From positions 22,690 to 86,689 of the forward strand of contig JAMPFS010000006.1 in assembly GCA_023664325.1 (NCBI GenBank): a stretch of DNA of 64,000 nt. Reading direction: 5' to 3'. The notes beneath the pieces were generated by a model. It was not told the DNA's origin. It made no database searches and saw nothing but the letters and a program-made list of their open reading frames with translations. This document shows, piece by piece, positions 8,512 through 17,258 of this stretch. Position 1 is the stretch's first letter, and each line of letters opens with the position of its first letter. Both the position numbers and the translations under genes were made by a program. Source of the DNA: Clostridium sp. (GTDB lineage: Bacteria; Bacillota; Clostridia; Lachnospirales; Lachnospiraceae).

Positions 8512-10047
8512 ATGATTAGTCGGTACAAGCATTCATTGCGTTTCAAATTAACGATGCTATTAATGGTTATGATGACATTGACGGTATTTGTCTCCATTTG
8601 CACAACGCAGTTATTTGTGAAAAAATATTTTCTGGGTGAACTGCAAGACCGTATGCGGAATATGTATAATAAGATTAACAATGTGTTTTCCATTGAAGGG
8701 CTGGATGACGTCCAGATTAAAGAACACCTGTCCAAGCTTGCCGCAAAGGGTGAAATGAACATTTTTGTCCTGCATGTAGGTGAAGATGGGAAACGATACA
8801 TTTACAGCAATACCAATCAGGGAAGCCAGATGTGGGAGAGCATGCAGGCGATTGCGCAGTTGCTTGACGGAACAGGCGAGAAAGATTTAGAGAATTTTTT
8901 CGCAAATGGTGGAAAGGGATATTCCATCTTTCATCAGAATTATGATGAGGAGATGAATGAGACTTTTTTTGATTTAGTAGGCGTACTTGATGATGGAAGC
9001 CTGATTGCGCTTCGGTCTTCTGCAACCCGTTTTAATGAAAGTGTCATTACCACGATGCATTTATATGTATATGTTGGAATCGCTGCAATTATTGTCGGCT
9101 GTCTTGCCATGTTTTTTGCCAGCAGCTTCTATGTGCGTCCGATTCATGAGATGGCGGTAGCGGCAAAGAGAATGGCGCAGCTTGATTTTGATACGAAGGT
9201 TGAGAGTAAATCAAAAGATGAAATCGGGGAACTTGGCAACAGTATTAATGCTATGTCAAAAGAGTTGGAGGCTACGATTTCCGAGTTAAAGACAGCAAAT
9301 GCCAGGTTGACAAAGGATATTGAAGAAAAGACACAAATTGATGAGATGCGCAAGGAATTTCTATCGCATGTTTCCCATGAATTAAAGACGCCAATTGCAT
9401 TGATACAGGGATATGCAGAGGGGCTGAAAGAAAATATATCAGATGATATGGAGAGCCGGGAATTTTACTGTGAGGTCATTATGGACGAGGCTGACCGCAT
9501 GAACACGATGGTTAAGAAGCTTCTGACACTAAATGAATTGGAATTTGGCACGGATAAAGTGAATTTCGAACGTTTTGACCTGATAGAGCTTATGAGAAAT
9601 ATCAATGCATCTTCGGATATCTTATTACAGCAAAATCATGTGTATCTTCACTTTCCATATGAGAATGCGCTGCATGTGTGGGCGGATGAATTTATGATTG
9701 AAGAAGTCTATACGAATTATCTGGTAAATGCGATCCATTATGCCAATGAAGGCGGGAATGTATTTATCTCATTGCAGGAACGGGATAATTTGGTGCGGGT
9801 GAATGTATACAATGAAGGAAATCCGATTCCGGAAGAAGAATTGGAAAAGATTTGGATTAAATTTTACAAAGTGGATAAGGCGAGAACAAGGGAGTACGGG
9901 GGAAGCGGTATTGGCTTGTCCATTGTGGCGGCGACCATGAAACAGCATGGCAGAGAATTTGGCGCTTACAATAAAGAAAACGGCGTTGTGTTCTATTTTG
10001 AATTAGAACTTGCAAAGCAGCATAATAACAATGATGAAAAATGTTGA
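8512..10047 (+). CDS. Membrane sensor histidine kinase
   Basis: A 511-residue kinase that pairs with the regulator at 7774-8454. Layout: transmembrane helix near residues 12-36, an extracytoplasmic sensing region of about 140 residues, a second helix (YVGIAAIIVGCLAMFFASSF, about 185-205), a HAMP linker (RPIHEMAVAAKRMAQLDFD), a coiled coil, the HisKA domain with phosphoacceptor His in FLSHVSHELKTPIALIQGY near residue 290, and an ATPase domain with N-box (YTNYLVNAIHYA) and G-box (YGGSGIGLSIV). The sensing domain gives no clue to the signal. The adjacent lipoprotein at 10107 may be part of the pathway, but that is inference from proximity. Confidence 0.92.
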   Translation: MISRYKHSLRFKLTMLLMVMMTLTVFVSICTTQLFVKKYFLGELQDRMRNMYNKINNVFSIEGLDDVQIKEHLSKLAAKGEMNIFVLHVGEDGKRYIYSNTNQGSQMWESMQAIAQLLDGTGEKDLENFFANGGKGYSIFHQNYDEEMNETFFDLVGVLDDGSLIALRSSATRFNESVITTMHLYVYVGIAAIIVGCLAMFFASSFYVRPIHEMAVAAKRMAQLDFDTKVESKSKDEIGELGNSINAMSKELEATISELKTANARLTKDIEEKTQIDEMRKEFLSHVSHELKTPIALIQGYAEGLKENISDDMESREFYCEVIMDEADRMNTMVKKLLTLNELEFGTDKVNFERFDLIELMRNINASSDILLQQNHVYLHFPYENALHVWADEFMIEEVYTNYLVNAIHYANEGGNVFISLQERDNLVRVNVYNEGNPIPEEELEKIWIKFYKVDKARTREYGGSGIGLSIVAATMKQHGREFGAYNKENGVVFYFELELAKQHNNNDEKC

Positions 10048-10106
10048 AGTTGTGAATAATTCGTGATAAAATGTATACATGATTGTGAATGAATAGAGGG
10101 AAGGCT

Positions 10107-10844
10107 ATGTTAAAGAAGATGAAAGGTATCCTTGTTGGCACATGCTGCTGCCTCATGCTGACAGGATGTAATGATGTAATAGACTTGACGGAGGAGCAGT
10201 CAACACTGATTGCAGAATATGCTGCGGAACTGTTGTTGAAGTATGATTTGCATTATGAGGATCGTATTGCTGAGGGAATGCGGGAGGCGAAGAAAGAAGA
10301 ATCTACTGCGGCAGAGGATGAAGCTGATACGGAGGAAGCAGCGACGGAGGAGACCGAGCAGGAGATCGGGGAAGAAACTGCCGGGGAAGAGCCTGCACAG
10401 GAAGTTTCCGTTGGAACGGAGAGTGATATTGCAAAGATTGCCGGAATAGAAGGAGTATCCATTACATATAAGGATTATCAGGTTATGGATCAGTACCCGG
10501 AAGCGGATGGCGATAGTGAATCCATAAATTTAGAGGCAGAGGATGGACACAAGCTGTTAGTAGTGCGCTTTCAGATTGCCAATACAACAGAGGATGCAGT
10601 GGATATTTCGTTGTTGGACAGTTCCATTGAATACCGGCTCGTATGTAATGGCAGTAAGGCGGCGGATCCAATGCTGACGATATTGATGGATGATCTGGGA
10701 ACGTTAGAGACGTCAGTGAAGCCGGATGAAGACCAGGAGGCAGTGTTGGTTTTCCAGATTTCCGAGGATATGAAGGATACATTGGATGCAATTGAGCTGA
10801 AAGTTGATTATAATGGCATGGAGAATGTCATCAAGATAAAATAG
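10107..10844 (+). CDS. Lipoprotein with acidic linker, DUF4352-like C-terminal domain
   Basis: A 245-residue exported lipoprotein. The signal peptide has a basic start, a hydrophobic core and a lipobox LTGC near residue 20. An Ala/Glu-rich linker (about residues 65-110) leads to a beta-rich domain whose pattern (LLVVRFQIANTTEDAVDISL) resembles the DUF4352/TRM-like immunoglobulin-type fold common in Firmicute lipoproteins. GAGGGAAGG precedes the ATG at 10107. The frame is open to 10089. It follows a two-component pair closely, so it may be co-regulated. Another protein of this general type is at 16021-16593. Confidence 0.75.
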   Translation: MLKKMKGILVGTCCCLMLTGCNDVIDLTEEQSTLIAEYAAELLLKYDLHYEDRIAEGMREAKKEESTAAEDEADTEEAATEETEQEIGEETAGEEPAQEVSVGTESDIAKIAGIEGVSITYKDYQVMDQYPEADGDSESINLEAEDGHKLLVVRFQIANTTEDAVDISLLDSSIEYRLVCNGSKAADPMLTILMDDLGTLETSVKPDEDQEAVLVFQISEDMKDTLDAIELKVDYNGMENVIKIK

Positions 10845-10854
10845 GGGGCAAGAT

Positions 10855-11769
10855 ATGGATACAAATATTTTATTAGAGAGTGGAACGAATGAATTAGAAG
10901 TTTTGGAGTTTATGATTGCGGGGAATCATTATGGAATTAATGTGGCAAAGGTTCGTGAGATTCTGCCGATGACGGATATTACTCCGGTGCCAAATTCACA
11001 TCCATGTATTGAGGGTATTTTTATGCCGAGGGATACCATTATCACCGCTATTAATTTGGCGGCAGCATTGGGGTTTGAAAATCCAAATCATAAGGACAAT
11101 ATGTTGATTATTACCAATTTTAACAGTCTGAATATTGCATTTGAGGTAGAACAGGTACTCGGTATTCATCGCGTTTCATGGACGGATATTGTAAAACCGG
11201 ATTCGACTGTCAATGCGCCGGGGGCAGGAATTGCAACGGGTATTATCAAAAAGCTGGATTCTTTGATTATCGTCCTGGATTTTGAGCGGATTGTAGAAGA
11301 TATCTGTCCGGAAACAAGCCTTAAAATGTCTGAGCTTGCAGAATTAGGCGAGAGGGAACGAAATGATATTCCAATTATCGTTGCAGAAGATTCACCGATG
11401 CTGCAAAAACTGGTTTCTGATGCCTTGACACAATCCGGATATATTAACCTGCATTTGTTTGCAAATGGACAGGAGGCATGGGATTATTTATTAGAGCTTA
11501 AGAAAAATAACGGTGTGGATTATGGTGCCAGATGTATTATTACGGATATTGAGATGCCACAGATGGATGGACACCGGTTAATCCGTCTGATACGCAATGA
11601 TGAAAATTTGAAGCATTTACCGATTATTGTATTCTCATCCCTGATTAATGATGATATGAAACGCAAAGGGGAAAGGCTTGGCGCAGATGCACAGATTTCC
11701 AAGCCGGAGATTGCGCAGCTGGTATCCTGCATTGACAATCTGATAGTTAATAATCCGTTGAATGCATAA
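10855..11769 (+). CDS. cheV: CheV-like chemotaxis coupling protein (CheW domain plus receiver)
   Basis: A 304-residue two-domain protein. Residues about 10-150 form a CheW-like domain (EFMIAGNHYGINVAKVREIL, then GIFMPRDTIITAINLA), which couples chemoreceptors to CheA. Residues about 175-300 form a receiver domain with the acidic pair in IIVAEDSPMLQ, phosphoacceptor Asp in IITDIEMPQMDGHRL, and the conserved lysine in AQISKPE. CheV is known to aid adaptation in Gram-positive chemotaxis. No other chemotaxis or flagellar gene is in the window, so it is an orphan copy here. GGGGGCAAG precedes the ATG 10 bases after the previous stop. Confidence 0.9.
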   Translation: MDTNILLESGTNELEVLEFMIAGNHYGINVAKVREILPMTDITPVPNSHPCIEGIFMPRDTIITAINLAAALGFENPNHKDNMLIITNFNSLNIAFEVEQVLGIHRVSWTDIVKPDSTVNAPGAGIATGIIKKLDSLIIVLDFERIVEDICPETSLKMSELAELGERERNDIPIIVAEDSPMLQKLVSDALTQSGYINLHLFANGQEAWDYLLELKKNNGVDYGARCIITDIEMPQMDGHRLIRLIRNDENLKHLPIIVFSSLINDDMKRKGERLGADAQISKPEIAQLVSCIDNLIVNNPLNA

Positions 11770-11783
11770 ATAAGAACCAAAAA

Positions 11784-11828
11784 AAAGAGCTTTGGGATAG
11801 CAGTGATTGCAAATCCGAAAGCTCTTTT
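11784..11828 (+). terminator. Terminator after cheV
   Basis: An AGAGCTTT stem pairs with AAAGCTCT across about 24 bases and is followed by TTTT. A run of A on the left side means it may also act on the minus strand, after the small gene at 11881-12081. Confidence 0.7.
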
Positions 11829-11880
11829 GTGTGATTAGGAAATTTTCGTTTCCTAATCATGTAAAAACATTTTGGTGATT

Positions 11881-12081
11881 TTAATCTAACGTAAATTCTG
11901 CTGTGGCGTCTTCGTTGAATACACAATACGCCATGTTTTCTTCCGGTTTCACATATACATTCATTGATGTAATTTCAGAAACCTTTTTTCCCATTCCAGT
12001 CCAAAGCGCTTTAGCCTTTTTGATCAAATCTTTTTCGGTAAGCTGCTTTTCCTGGTATTCAACATATAAAGTTGTTTTCAT
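11881..12081 (-). CDS. Small conserved protein, DUF6465-like
   Basis: A 66-residue protein that starts at the ATG whose complement is at 12079-12081, preceded by AGGAGGG on the minus strand. The sequence (KTTLYVEYQEKQLTEKDLIKKAKALW) and its beta-alpha-beta look resemble a small Lachnospiraceae family I associate with DUF6465, but the match is from memory. It lies alone on the minus strand between cheV and the acidic membrane protein. A 15-base palindrome sits in its promoter region. Confidence 0.65.
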   Translation of the reverse strand: MKTTLYVEYQEKQLTEKDLIKKAKALWTGMGKKVSEITSMNVYVKPEENMAYCVFNEDATAEFTLD

Positions 12082-12111
12082 AAGCAATCCCTCCTGTTAA
12101 ATATTTGAATA

Positions 12112-12126
12112 ATACTATCATAGTAT
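12112..12126. promoter_or_regulatory. Palindrome ATACTAT-C-ATAGTAT between divergent genes
   Basis: A perfect 7+1+7 palindrome in the 167-bp gap between the minus-strand gene ending at 12081 and the plus-strand gene at 12249. The position suits an operator for the minus-strand gene, but AT-richness makes chance possible. Confidence 0.3.
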
Positions 12127-12174
12127 AATATTTCGTAAAATGCAATACCAAAAATGGATATACGTTTTCCCTGC

Positions 12175-12203
12175 TTGTTAAAATGATAAAGATATGGTAC
12201 AAT
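12175..12203 (+). promoter_or_regulatory. Putative promoter for the acidic membrane protein
   Basis: TTGTTA (12175-12180) and TACAAT (12198-12203) with 17-base spacing, 45 bases before the ATG at 12249. Confidence 0.55.
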
Positions 12204-12248
12204 ATCCTTGTTTGTTTTGGTATTACTAAATGTTAAAGAGGTGCTTTT

Positions 12249-14093
12249 ATGGATGAGAATTATCTGGACAATCTTTTGAATGAAATTTCATTGGATAAAG
12301 AATTTGATTCTAAAATTGAAGATGAGTTAGATAGCCAGATGCGAAAAGAAAAACGAGAGAGGCAGGCAAAGGATGCATTATCTAAGGAGGAGTCCTTTGA
12401 TTTGCATTTGGAGCAGGAATCCAGGAACGTGGAAGATGCGCTTGATTTACATTTTTCTGAAGAACAGATGGAGGAATTGGATGCCCTTGAAAATCTGGCT
12501 GATCTGGATATTGGAGATTTGGATTTTGCAGATCTTGATTTCGATGATGTGGATGTGACGAAGTTAGACAGCTTGGATGACGGTAATTTTGATGAACTGC
12601 TGAAGGACTTTGAAGGGGATCTGGAAATTGATGATTTTTTTGACAGCGGTGATCAGAAAAAAGAATCTTTAGAGGATGCGGAATCCGAACCGGGTTCCGA
12701 TGCAAAACAGCAGCAGGAACACTCGGAAGCGATGCAGAATGAGGATTTGAATGAAGATACTTTTGATGCAAATGAGTTTTTGGACAGCCTGCTAAATGAT
12801 GAGGATGAAACAAAGGAAAATCCGATTCAGGATATAGATGAGAAAGAGAATGCTTCTGGTGATGAATTAAAGGATTCAGCGGACAGCCTGGATGGCTTGA
12901 CAAGTGATGAGGATCCGGGTGAGGATACATTAGAGAGTCTTTTGATGTCTGATGAGGAGACGGAACATGAGGATGCAGATTCTTTGGAGGGAACTATGGA
13001 TGCAAATGATTTGCAGATGATGGATGGAACGGAGGAACAGAACACAGATACTTTGGGTGAAGGAACTGCGGATGCTGATCTATCCAATGATGAGGTAGAT
13101 GATTTGGATGATATACTTTCGATGTTGGATTTAGAAGAAGATGAGGAATCATCAACTGCATCTGCGCAGGAGAATGCAGTGTCTGATGGGGAAGAACAGG
13201 AAGATACGGCTGTCTCACTGAATGATAGTGAGGCGCCTGAGGAACAGCCGGGCAAGAAAAAAAGAACCTTTATGCAAATCCTGTTTGGTGACCCGGATGA
13301 GGAGGATGAACTTTCCGAGGAGGAGCTTGAGGAGATCGAGGCAAAAAAGGCTGCGAAAAAAGCTGCCAAAGCGGCGAAGAAAGAAGCTGCACAGGTTGCC
13401 AAAGCGGAAAAGGAAGAAAAGAATAAAGCCCAAAAGGCATTAGATGATGAAAAGAAGAAAAGGGCAGAGGAACAGAAAAATCAGTTAAAGGCGGAAAAGA
13501 AAGCAAAGAGAAAGGCAGAAGATGAGGCGGAGGCTGCGAAGGAAGGACCGGAGAAAAAGCTGAATAAGCCGATGGTTGTCTTTATATTTACCCTGTTCTT
13601 AGGTGGTTTGCTCGTGTTTTATATGGGAATGAATAATTTTAACTATGCGCAGGTCATTGAAAAGGCAGCGAAATATTTTGCCAACCAGAGATACCGTCCG
13701 GCTTATAATGAGATTGTCGGTGTCGAGGTAAAAGAGGATGATAAGGATTTGAAAGACCGCATTTATACGGTTATGCATGTGGAGCGCCTCTATGAAGCTT
13801 ATAATAACAACATTGCGATGGGAAATAAAGAAAAAGCATTGGATTCGTTACTTCGCGGCGTGGATGAATATTATGAGTATTATGAAGAAGCCGAAGAGCT
13901 TGGAATCGTCAGTGATATCGACTATTCGTTTAACCAGATCAAAGAGGTATTGCAGTCCCGGTATGGGATTAGCGTAGAACAGGCATTGGAGATTAATGCA
14001 ATGGAAAATCTTCAGTATGTGAAGACAATTGGCACATATGTAGAGAGTGTTGCGGATGCCAATGAGGGCGAAGAAGAGGGAGCAGATGAGTAG
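12249..14093 (+). CDS. Large acidic single-pass membrane protein
   Basis: A 614-residue protein of unknown function with striking composition. Residues 1-370 are dominated by Asp, Glu, Leu and Ser, with repeated LD/DLD patterns (NLADLDIGDLDFADLDFDDVD). Residues about 360-440 switch to an Ala/Lys/Glu-rich helix (KKAAKKAAKAAKKEAA) that should be a long charged helix or coiled coil. One transmembrane helix lies near residue 450 (MVVFIFTLFLGGLLVFYMG). The C-terminal 150 residues are helical with many Tyr and Glu, looking like a TPR-like extracytoplasmic domain. It has its own promoter-like sequence. A scaffold or cell-surface anchoring role is possible but unsupported. Confidence 0.75.
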   Translation: MDENYLDNLLNEISLDKEFDSKIEDELDSQMRKEKRERQAKDALSKEESFDLHLEQESRNVEDALDLHFSEEQMEELDALENLADLDIGDLDFADLDFDDVDVTKLDSLDDGNFDELLKDFEGDLEIDDFFDSGDQKKESLEDAESEPGSDAKQQQEHSEAMQNEDLNEDTFDANEFLDSLLNDEDETKENPIQDIDEKENASGDELKDSADSLDGLTSDEDPGEDTLESLLMSDEETEHEDADSLEGTMDANDLQMMDGTEEQNTDTLGEGTADADLSNDEVDDLDDILSMLDLEEDEESSTASAQENAVSDGEEQEDTAVSLNDSEAPEEQPGKKKRTFMQILFGDPDEEDELSEEELEEIEAKKAAKKAAKAAKKEAAQVAKAEKEEKNKAQKALDDEKKKRAEEQKNQLKAEKKAKRKAEDEAEAAKEGPEKKLNKPMVVFIFTLFLGGLLVFYMGMNNFNYAQVIEKAAKYFANQRYRPAYNEIVGVEVKEDDKDLKDRIYTVMHVERLYEAYNNNIAMGNKEKALDSLLRGVDEYYEYYEEAEELGIVSDIDYSFNQIKEVLQSRYGISVEQALEINAMENLQYVKTIGTYVESVADANEGEEEGADE

Positions 14094-14120
14094 CAGACAA
14101 AGGACAGAGGATGTGGAAGA

Positions 14121-14750
14121 ATGATAGCAATACTCGATTATGATGCAGGCAATATTAAAAGCGTGGAGAAAGCATTGGTTTATCTGGGTCAGAATGCAAA
14201 AATCACCAGGGACAGGGGTGAGATTATGACCGGTACGCATGTGATTTTACCGGGTGTGGGAAATTTTGGTGATGCTATGGCAAAACTCAAATTATATGGC
14301 TTGGATAAGGTGATATACGAGGTGGTTGAAAAGGGTATTCCTTTTTTGGGAATCTGTCTTGGATTACAGCTTTTGTATGAGAAAAGTGATGAGTCTCCCG
14401 GAGTGGAAGGGCTTGGTCTTTTAAAGGGATCCATTAACCGGATTCCGGATTGTCCGGGACTTAAGATTCCGCATATGGGCTGGAATTCTTTGGATGTGAA
14501 ACCGGGAGCAGCTTTATTTGCAGGCGTGGAAGATAATCCATATGTGTATTTTGTACATTCGTATTATCTGCGGGCAGATCATGCAGAGGAAGTGGCTGCA
14601 ACAACGGAATATTCCACACAGATCCATGCCAGCGTGGAGAAAGATAATATATATGCCTGTCAGTTCCATCCGGAAAAAAGCGGCAGTGTTGGGTTGCAGA
14701 TTTTAAAAAATTTCATTGAATTGCAGTCTCCGGTAAAGGAGGATATGTAA
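14121..14750 (+). CDS. hisH: Imidazole glycerol phosphate synthase, glutaminase subunit HisH
   Basis: HisH releases ammonia from glutamine for HisF in histidine biosynthesis. The 209-residue product is a class I glutamine amidotransferase: the nucleophile Cys lies in FLGICLGLQLL (about residue 80), and the His/Glu of the triad lie in CQFHPEKSG near residue 185. The oxyanion-strand motif LPGVGNFGDAM is also typical. hisF starts one base after its stop, so the two subunits are translationally coupled. No other histidine gene is nearby, so the pathway genes are split in this genome. Confidence 0.96.
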   Translation: MIAILDYDAGNIKSVEKALVYLGQNAKITRDRGEIMTGTHVILPGVGNFGDAMAKLKLYGLDKVIYEVVEKGIPFLGICLGLQLLYEKSDESPGVEGLGLLKGSINRIPDCPGLKIPHMGWNSLDVKPGAALFAGVEDNPYVYFVHSYYLRADHAEEVAATTEYSTQIHASVEKDNIYACQFHPEKSGSVGLQILKNFIELQSPVKEDM

Positions 14751-14751
14751 T

Positions 14752-15513
14752 ATGCATACAAAAAGAATTATTCCATGCCTGGATGTTACAGGCGGCAGGG
14801 TAGTAAAAGGAATTAATTTTGTGAATTTAAGAGATGCAGGAGATCCGGTAGATGTTGCCAGGGCTTATGACCAGGCAGGGGCAGATGAACTTGTTTTTCT
14901 GGATATTACAGCTTCAAGCGATGCAAGAAATATTGTCGTCGATATGGTAAGGCGTGTGGCAGAGACCGTATTTATTCCGTTTACAGTAGGCGGCGGGATC
15001 CGGACAGTGGATGATTTTAAGGCGATTCTGCGGGAGGGAGCTGATAAAATATCCATTAATTCTGCGGCAATTGACCGTCCGGCGTTAATTGGCGAGGCGG
15101 CAGATAAATTTGGCAGCCAGTGTGTGGTGGTAGCGATTGATGCAAAACGCCGTGGGGATGATACAGGCTGGAATGTATATAAAAATGGCGGGCGGATAGA
15201 TGTAGGTCTTGATGCGGTGGAGTGGGCAGTGAAGGCAGAACAGATGGGAGCCGGAGAGATACTGCTTACCAGTATGGACTGCGATGGCACGAAAGCAGGA
15301 TATGATATCGAATTGACAAAGACAATTAGTGAAAATGTGAAGATTCCGGTTATTGCCTCCGGTGGCGCCGGCACAAAGGAACATTTTTATGATGCGTTGA
15401 CGAAAGGTAAAGCTGATGCAGCTTTAGCAGCCTCTTTGTTTCATTACAAGGAGTTAGAAATTGTAGATTTGAAACAGTATCTAAGAGGCAGGGATGTAGC
15501 AGTAAGATTATAA
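14752..15513 (+). CDS. hisF: Imidazole glycerol phosphate synthase, cyclase subunit HisF
   Basis: The cyclase subunit uses ammonia from HisH to form imidazole glycerol phosphate and AICAR. The 253-residue beta/alpha barrel has the catalytic aspartate in IIPCLDVTGGRVVKG (residue 11), the barrel motifs FLDITAS, FTVGGGIRT and AIDAKR, the second catalytic aspartate in LLTSMDCDGTKAGYD, and the phosphate-binding IASGGAGT. GGAGG lies 8 bases before the ATG, inside the hisH end. The enzyme looks complete and canonical rather than one of the glycan-modifying HisF paralogues. Confidence 0.96.
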   Translation: MHTKRIIPCLDVTGGRVVKGINFVNLRDAGDPVDVARAYDQAGADELVFLDITASSDARNIVVDMVRRVAETVFIPFTVGGGIRTVDDFKAILREGADKISINSAAIDRPALIGEAADKFGSQCVVVAIDAKRRGDDTGWNVYKNGGRIDVGLDAVEWAVKAEQMGAGEILLTSMDCDGTKAGYDIELTKTISENVKIPVIASGGAGTKEHFYDALTKGKADAALAASLFHYKELEIVDLKQYLRGRDVAVRL

Positions 15514-15514
15514 T

Positions 15515-15937
15515 ATGATAGCAATACGGGAAAACTCGCTGACGGTTGAGGAGTATTTGGGCATCAGACGGCAGGTAGGGTGGAAGATATTAAAAAAAGA
15601 ACAGGCGCAAAAAGCGCTTGCGAATAGTCTGCATGTGGTTGCGGTGTATGAGGATAATATTTTAGTGGGCATGGGAAGAATCGTAGGAGATGGGGCAATC
15701 ATCTGCTATGTGCAGGATCTGATAGTGATACCGGAAAGTCAGGGAAAGGGGATTGGTTCTGCCATTCTTCAGAAGCTGATTGGATATGTGGAAGGACTCA
15801 GGCAGGAACACAGCGAAATGATGCTTTGCCTTATGTGCGCAAAGGGCAGGGAAATTTTTTATGAGAAACATGGTTTTATGGCAAGACCGACGAATCAGTT
15901 AGGCCCTGGCATGATTCAGTATTTGAAGGAGGAATAG
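15515..15937 (+). CDS. GNAT-family N-acetyltransferase
   Basis: A 140-residue acetyl-CoA-dependent acyltransferase. The pattern VVAVYEDNILVGMGRIVGDG, followed by VQDLIVIPESQGKGIGSAILQKL with the pyrophosphate-binding Q-x-x-G-x-G loop, is the core GNAT fold, and the FYEKHGF near residue 120 is the usual C-terminal motif. The ATG follows the hisF stop by one base without an obvious ribosome binding site, so translation is probably coupled. The substrate cannot be read from sequence. Linkage to hisHF does not imply a role in histidine synthesis. Confidence 0.85.
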   Translation: MIAIRENSLTVEEYLGIRRQVGWKILKKEQAQKALANSLHVVAVYEDNILVGMGRIVGDGAIICYVQDLIVIPESQGKGIGSAILQKLIGYVEGLRQEHSEMMLCLMCAKGREIFYEKHGFMARPTNQLGPGMIQYLKEE

Positions 15938-16020
15938 CCTGTTTCAATACGACAGAACTTCCGGCAGGGGGATCTGCTGCCAGGATTTTTACCACAGGTG
16001 ATGGAAAGGTATGAAGTGAC

Positions 16021-16593
16021 ATGAAACAAAAGGCAGGAAAGAAGCGATATACGACAGGAAGTTTCATCTGGATGTTGGGATTTCTTTTGCTGGCGCTGAC
16101 AGGCTGTAAGGCGAAAGTAGACGAGAATGGTTCCCAAGTGTCAGATGACGGAAGAAGCTATGGCGGCGTGATTGAAGCAAATCAGGGAGAAATGGTAAGC
16201 ACTGCATTTTTTGACGTGACAGTGGAACAGGCTGACAAATATGATACCTATCAGTTTGATGACGGACTCTATCAGGCAGACAGTGGAAATACCTATCTCG
16301 TGTTAAAGCTTACGGTTAAGAATACCTATGCAAAGGATCTTCCAATGAGCATAGCGGATTTTGTGCTGGATTTTGAGGGCAATGATTCTAAAAAGCCGGT
16401 GATCGGTTATGGAAATACAGACCTGAAGGATGCAGAGTTTATGGATAACATTTTTACCTTAAAACAGGGTGAAAGCGTCACAAAAAATATATTGTATACA
16501 GTGGCAGATAAGGAAGAATATTCGCTTGGCTATACGGAATATTATGAGGATGAAATGGAAGGAGACCGGTTTAAAATTGCCGTAAAGCCGTAA
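16021..16593 (+). CDS. DUF4352-like lipoprotein
   Basis: A 190-residue exported lipoprotein with a signal peptide (FIWMLGFLLLALTGC, lipobox at about residue 28). The mature part has an extended polar linker and a beta-sandwich domain (NTYLVLKLTVKNTYAKDLPM) typical of DUF4352-type proteins. GGAAAGG lies upstream of the ATG. A similar but weakly related lipoprotein is at 10107-10844. Function is unknown. Such domains often protect or sense at the cell surface, but nothing here tests that. Confidence 0.75.
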   Translation: MKQKAGKKRYTTGSFIWMLGFLLLALTGCKAKVDENGSQVSDDGRSYGGVIEANQGEMVSTAFFDVTVEQADKYDTYQFDDGLYQADSGNTYLVLKLTVKNTYAKDLPMSIADFVLDFEGNDSKKPVIGYGNTDLKDAEFMDNIFTLKQGESVTKNILYTVADKEEYSLGYTEYYEDEMEGDRFKIAVKP

Positions 16594-16675
16594 TCGCAGA
16601 AATATATAAAAGTATCAGGAAACAAGAACTGCAAGTCAGAATATAATAATAAAAAGCGTATTAAGGTAAGACGTT

Positions 16676-17107
16676 ATGGATATGCAGACAGGAAATGACC
16701 CGCAGGGAAGAAGACCGGGACAGTGCAGAGGGTATGTACATGTGGTGGAGGAAGGTGATACCCTGTATAAGCTGGCAAAGCAGTATGACGTGAAATTGTT
16801 TGACATTATGAGATTAAACCCGTATGTAAATGTATATAATTTGCAGATAGGGGAAGAAATTTGTATTCCGACTATGCCGGCAAGGCCGGAGAAAACTTAT
16901 GTAGTAAATGAAGGTGACACGATTGCAGATGTGATTCGCGCCTTTGGGGTGTCATTTGATGTGCTGGCACAACATAATCCTGTGCTTTTAGAGGCAGAGC
17001 TGCCGGAGGGTCTGATTTTGAAAATGCCGCTTATTATGCCAAGACAGGAGCCGGGCATGCCGGATTTTGAGAGTGATGATTTACAGGATGATAATGATGA
17101 AGATTGA
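16676..17107 (+). CDS. Protein with two LysM domains
   Basis: A 143-residue protein with LysM modules at about residues 20-65 (YVHVVEEGDTLYKLAKQYDV ending in IGEEICIP) and 75-120 (TYVVNEGDTIADVIRAFGV, the second more divergent). LysM modules bind N-acetylglucosamine polymers such as peptidoglycan. No signal peptide is visible, so either export is by another route or the protein acts inside, for example at the spore or forespore surface as with several Firmicute LysM proteins. The end is very acidic (DFESDDLQDDNDED). Confidence 0.85.
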   Translation: MDMQTGNDPQGRRPGQCRGYVHVVEEGDTLYKLAKQYDVKLFDIMRLNPYVNVYNLQIGEEICIPTMPARPEKTYVVNEGDTIADVIRAFGVSFDVLAQHNPVLLEAELPEGLILKMPLIMPRQEPGMPDFESDDLQDDNDED

Positions 17108-17148
17108 AAAGGGAAGAGAATGACGATTCAGAGCCTTATCCTGCAAAA

Positions 17149-17215
17149 GTATTTTGCAAAATACAGAATGATGGAAGTGTGTTTTTGAATATTTCAGGCA
17201 TTTCAATCATTCTGT
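17149..17215. repeat. 16-base palindrome next to an interrupted hairpin
   Basis: 17149-17164 is a perfect 16-base palindrome (GTATTTTG-CAAAATAC). It overlaps the left arm of a second hairpin, CAGAATGAT at 17164-17172 pairing with ATCATTCTG near 17206-17214. There is no T-run after the second hairpin, so this is not a classic terminator. Confidence 0.4.
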
Positions 17216-17258
17216 GGGCTCGTTATCGTTACACAATAAATAATAAAGGATGATGATT

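Noticed and set aside
12382..13402. Long minus-strand open frames opposite the acidic protein gene.
   Set aside because: They are low-complexity Ser/Pro/His-rich shadows caused by the repetitive Asp/Glu codons on the other strand.
14121..15513. HisH/HisF as glycan-modifying paralogues of the pseudaminic or amidino-sugar type.
   Set aside because: All canonical catalytic motifs and lengths fit histidine biosynthesis, and no glycan genes are adjacent.
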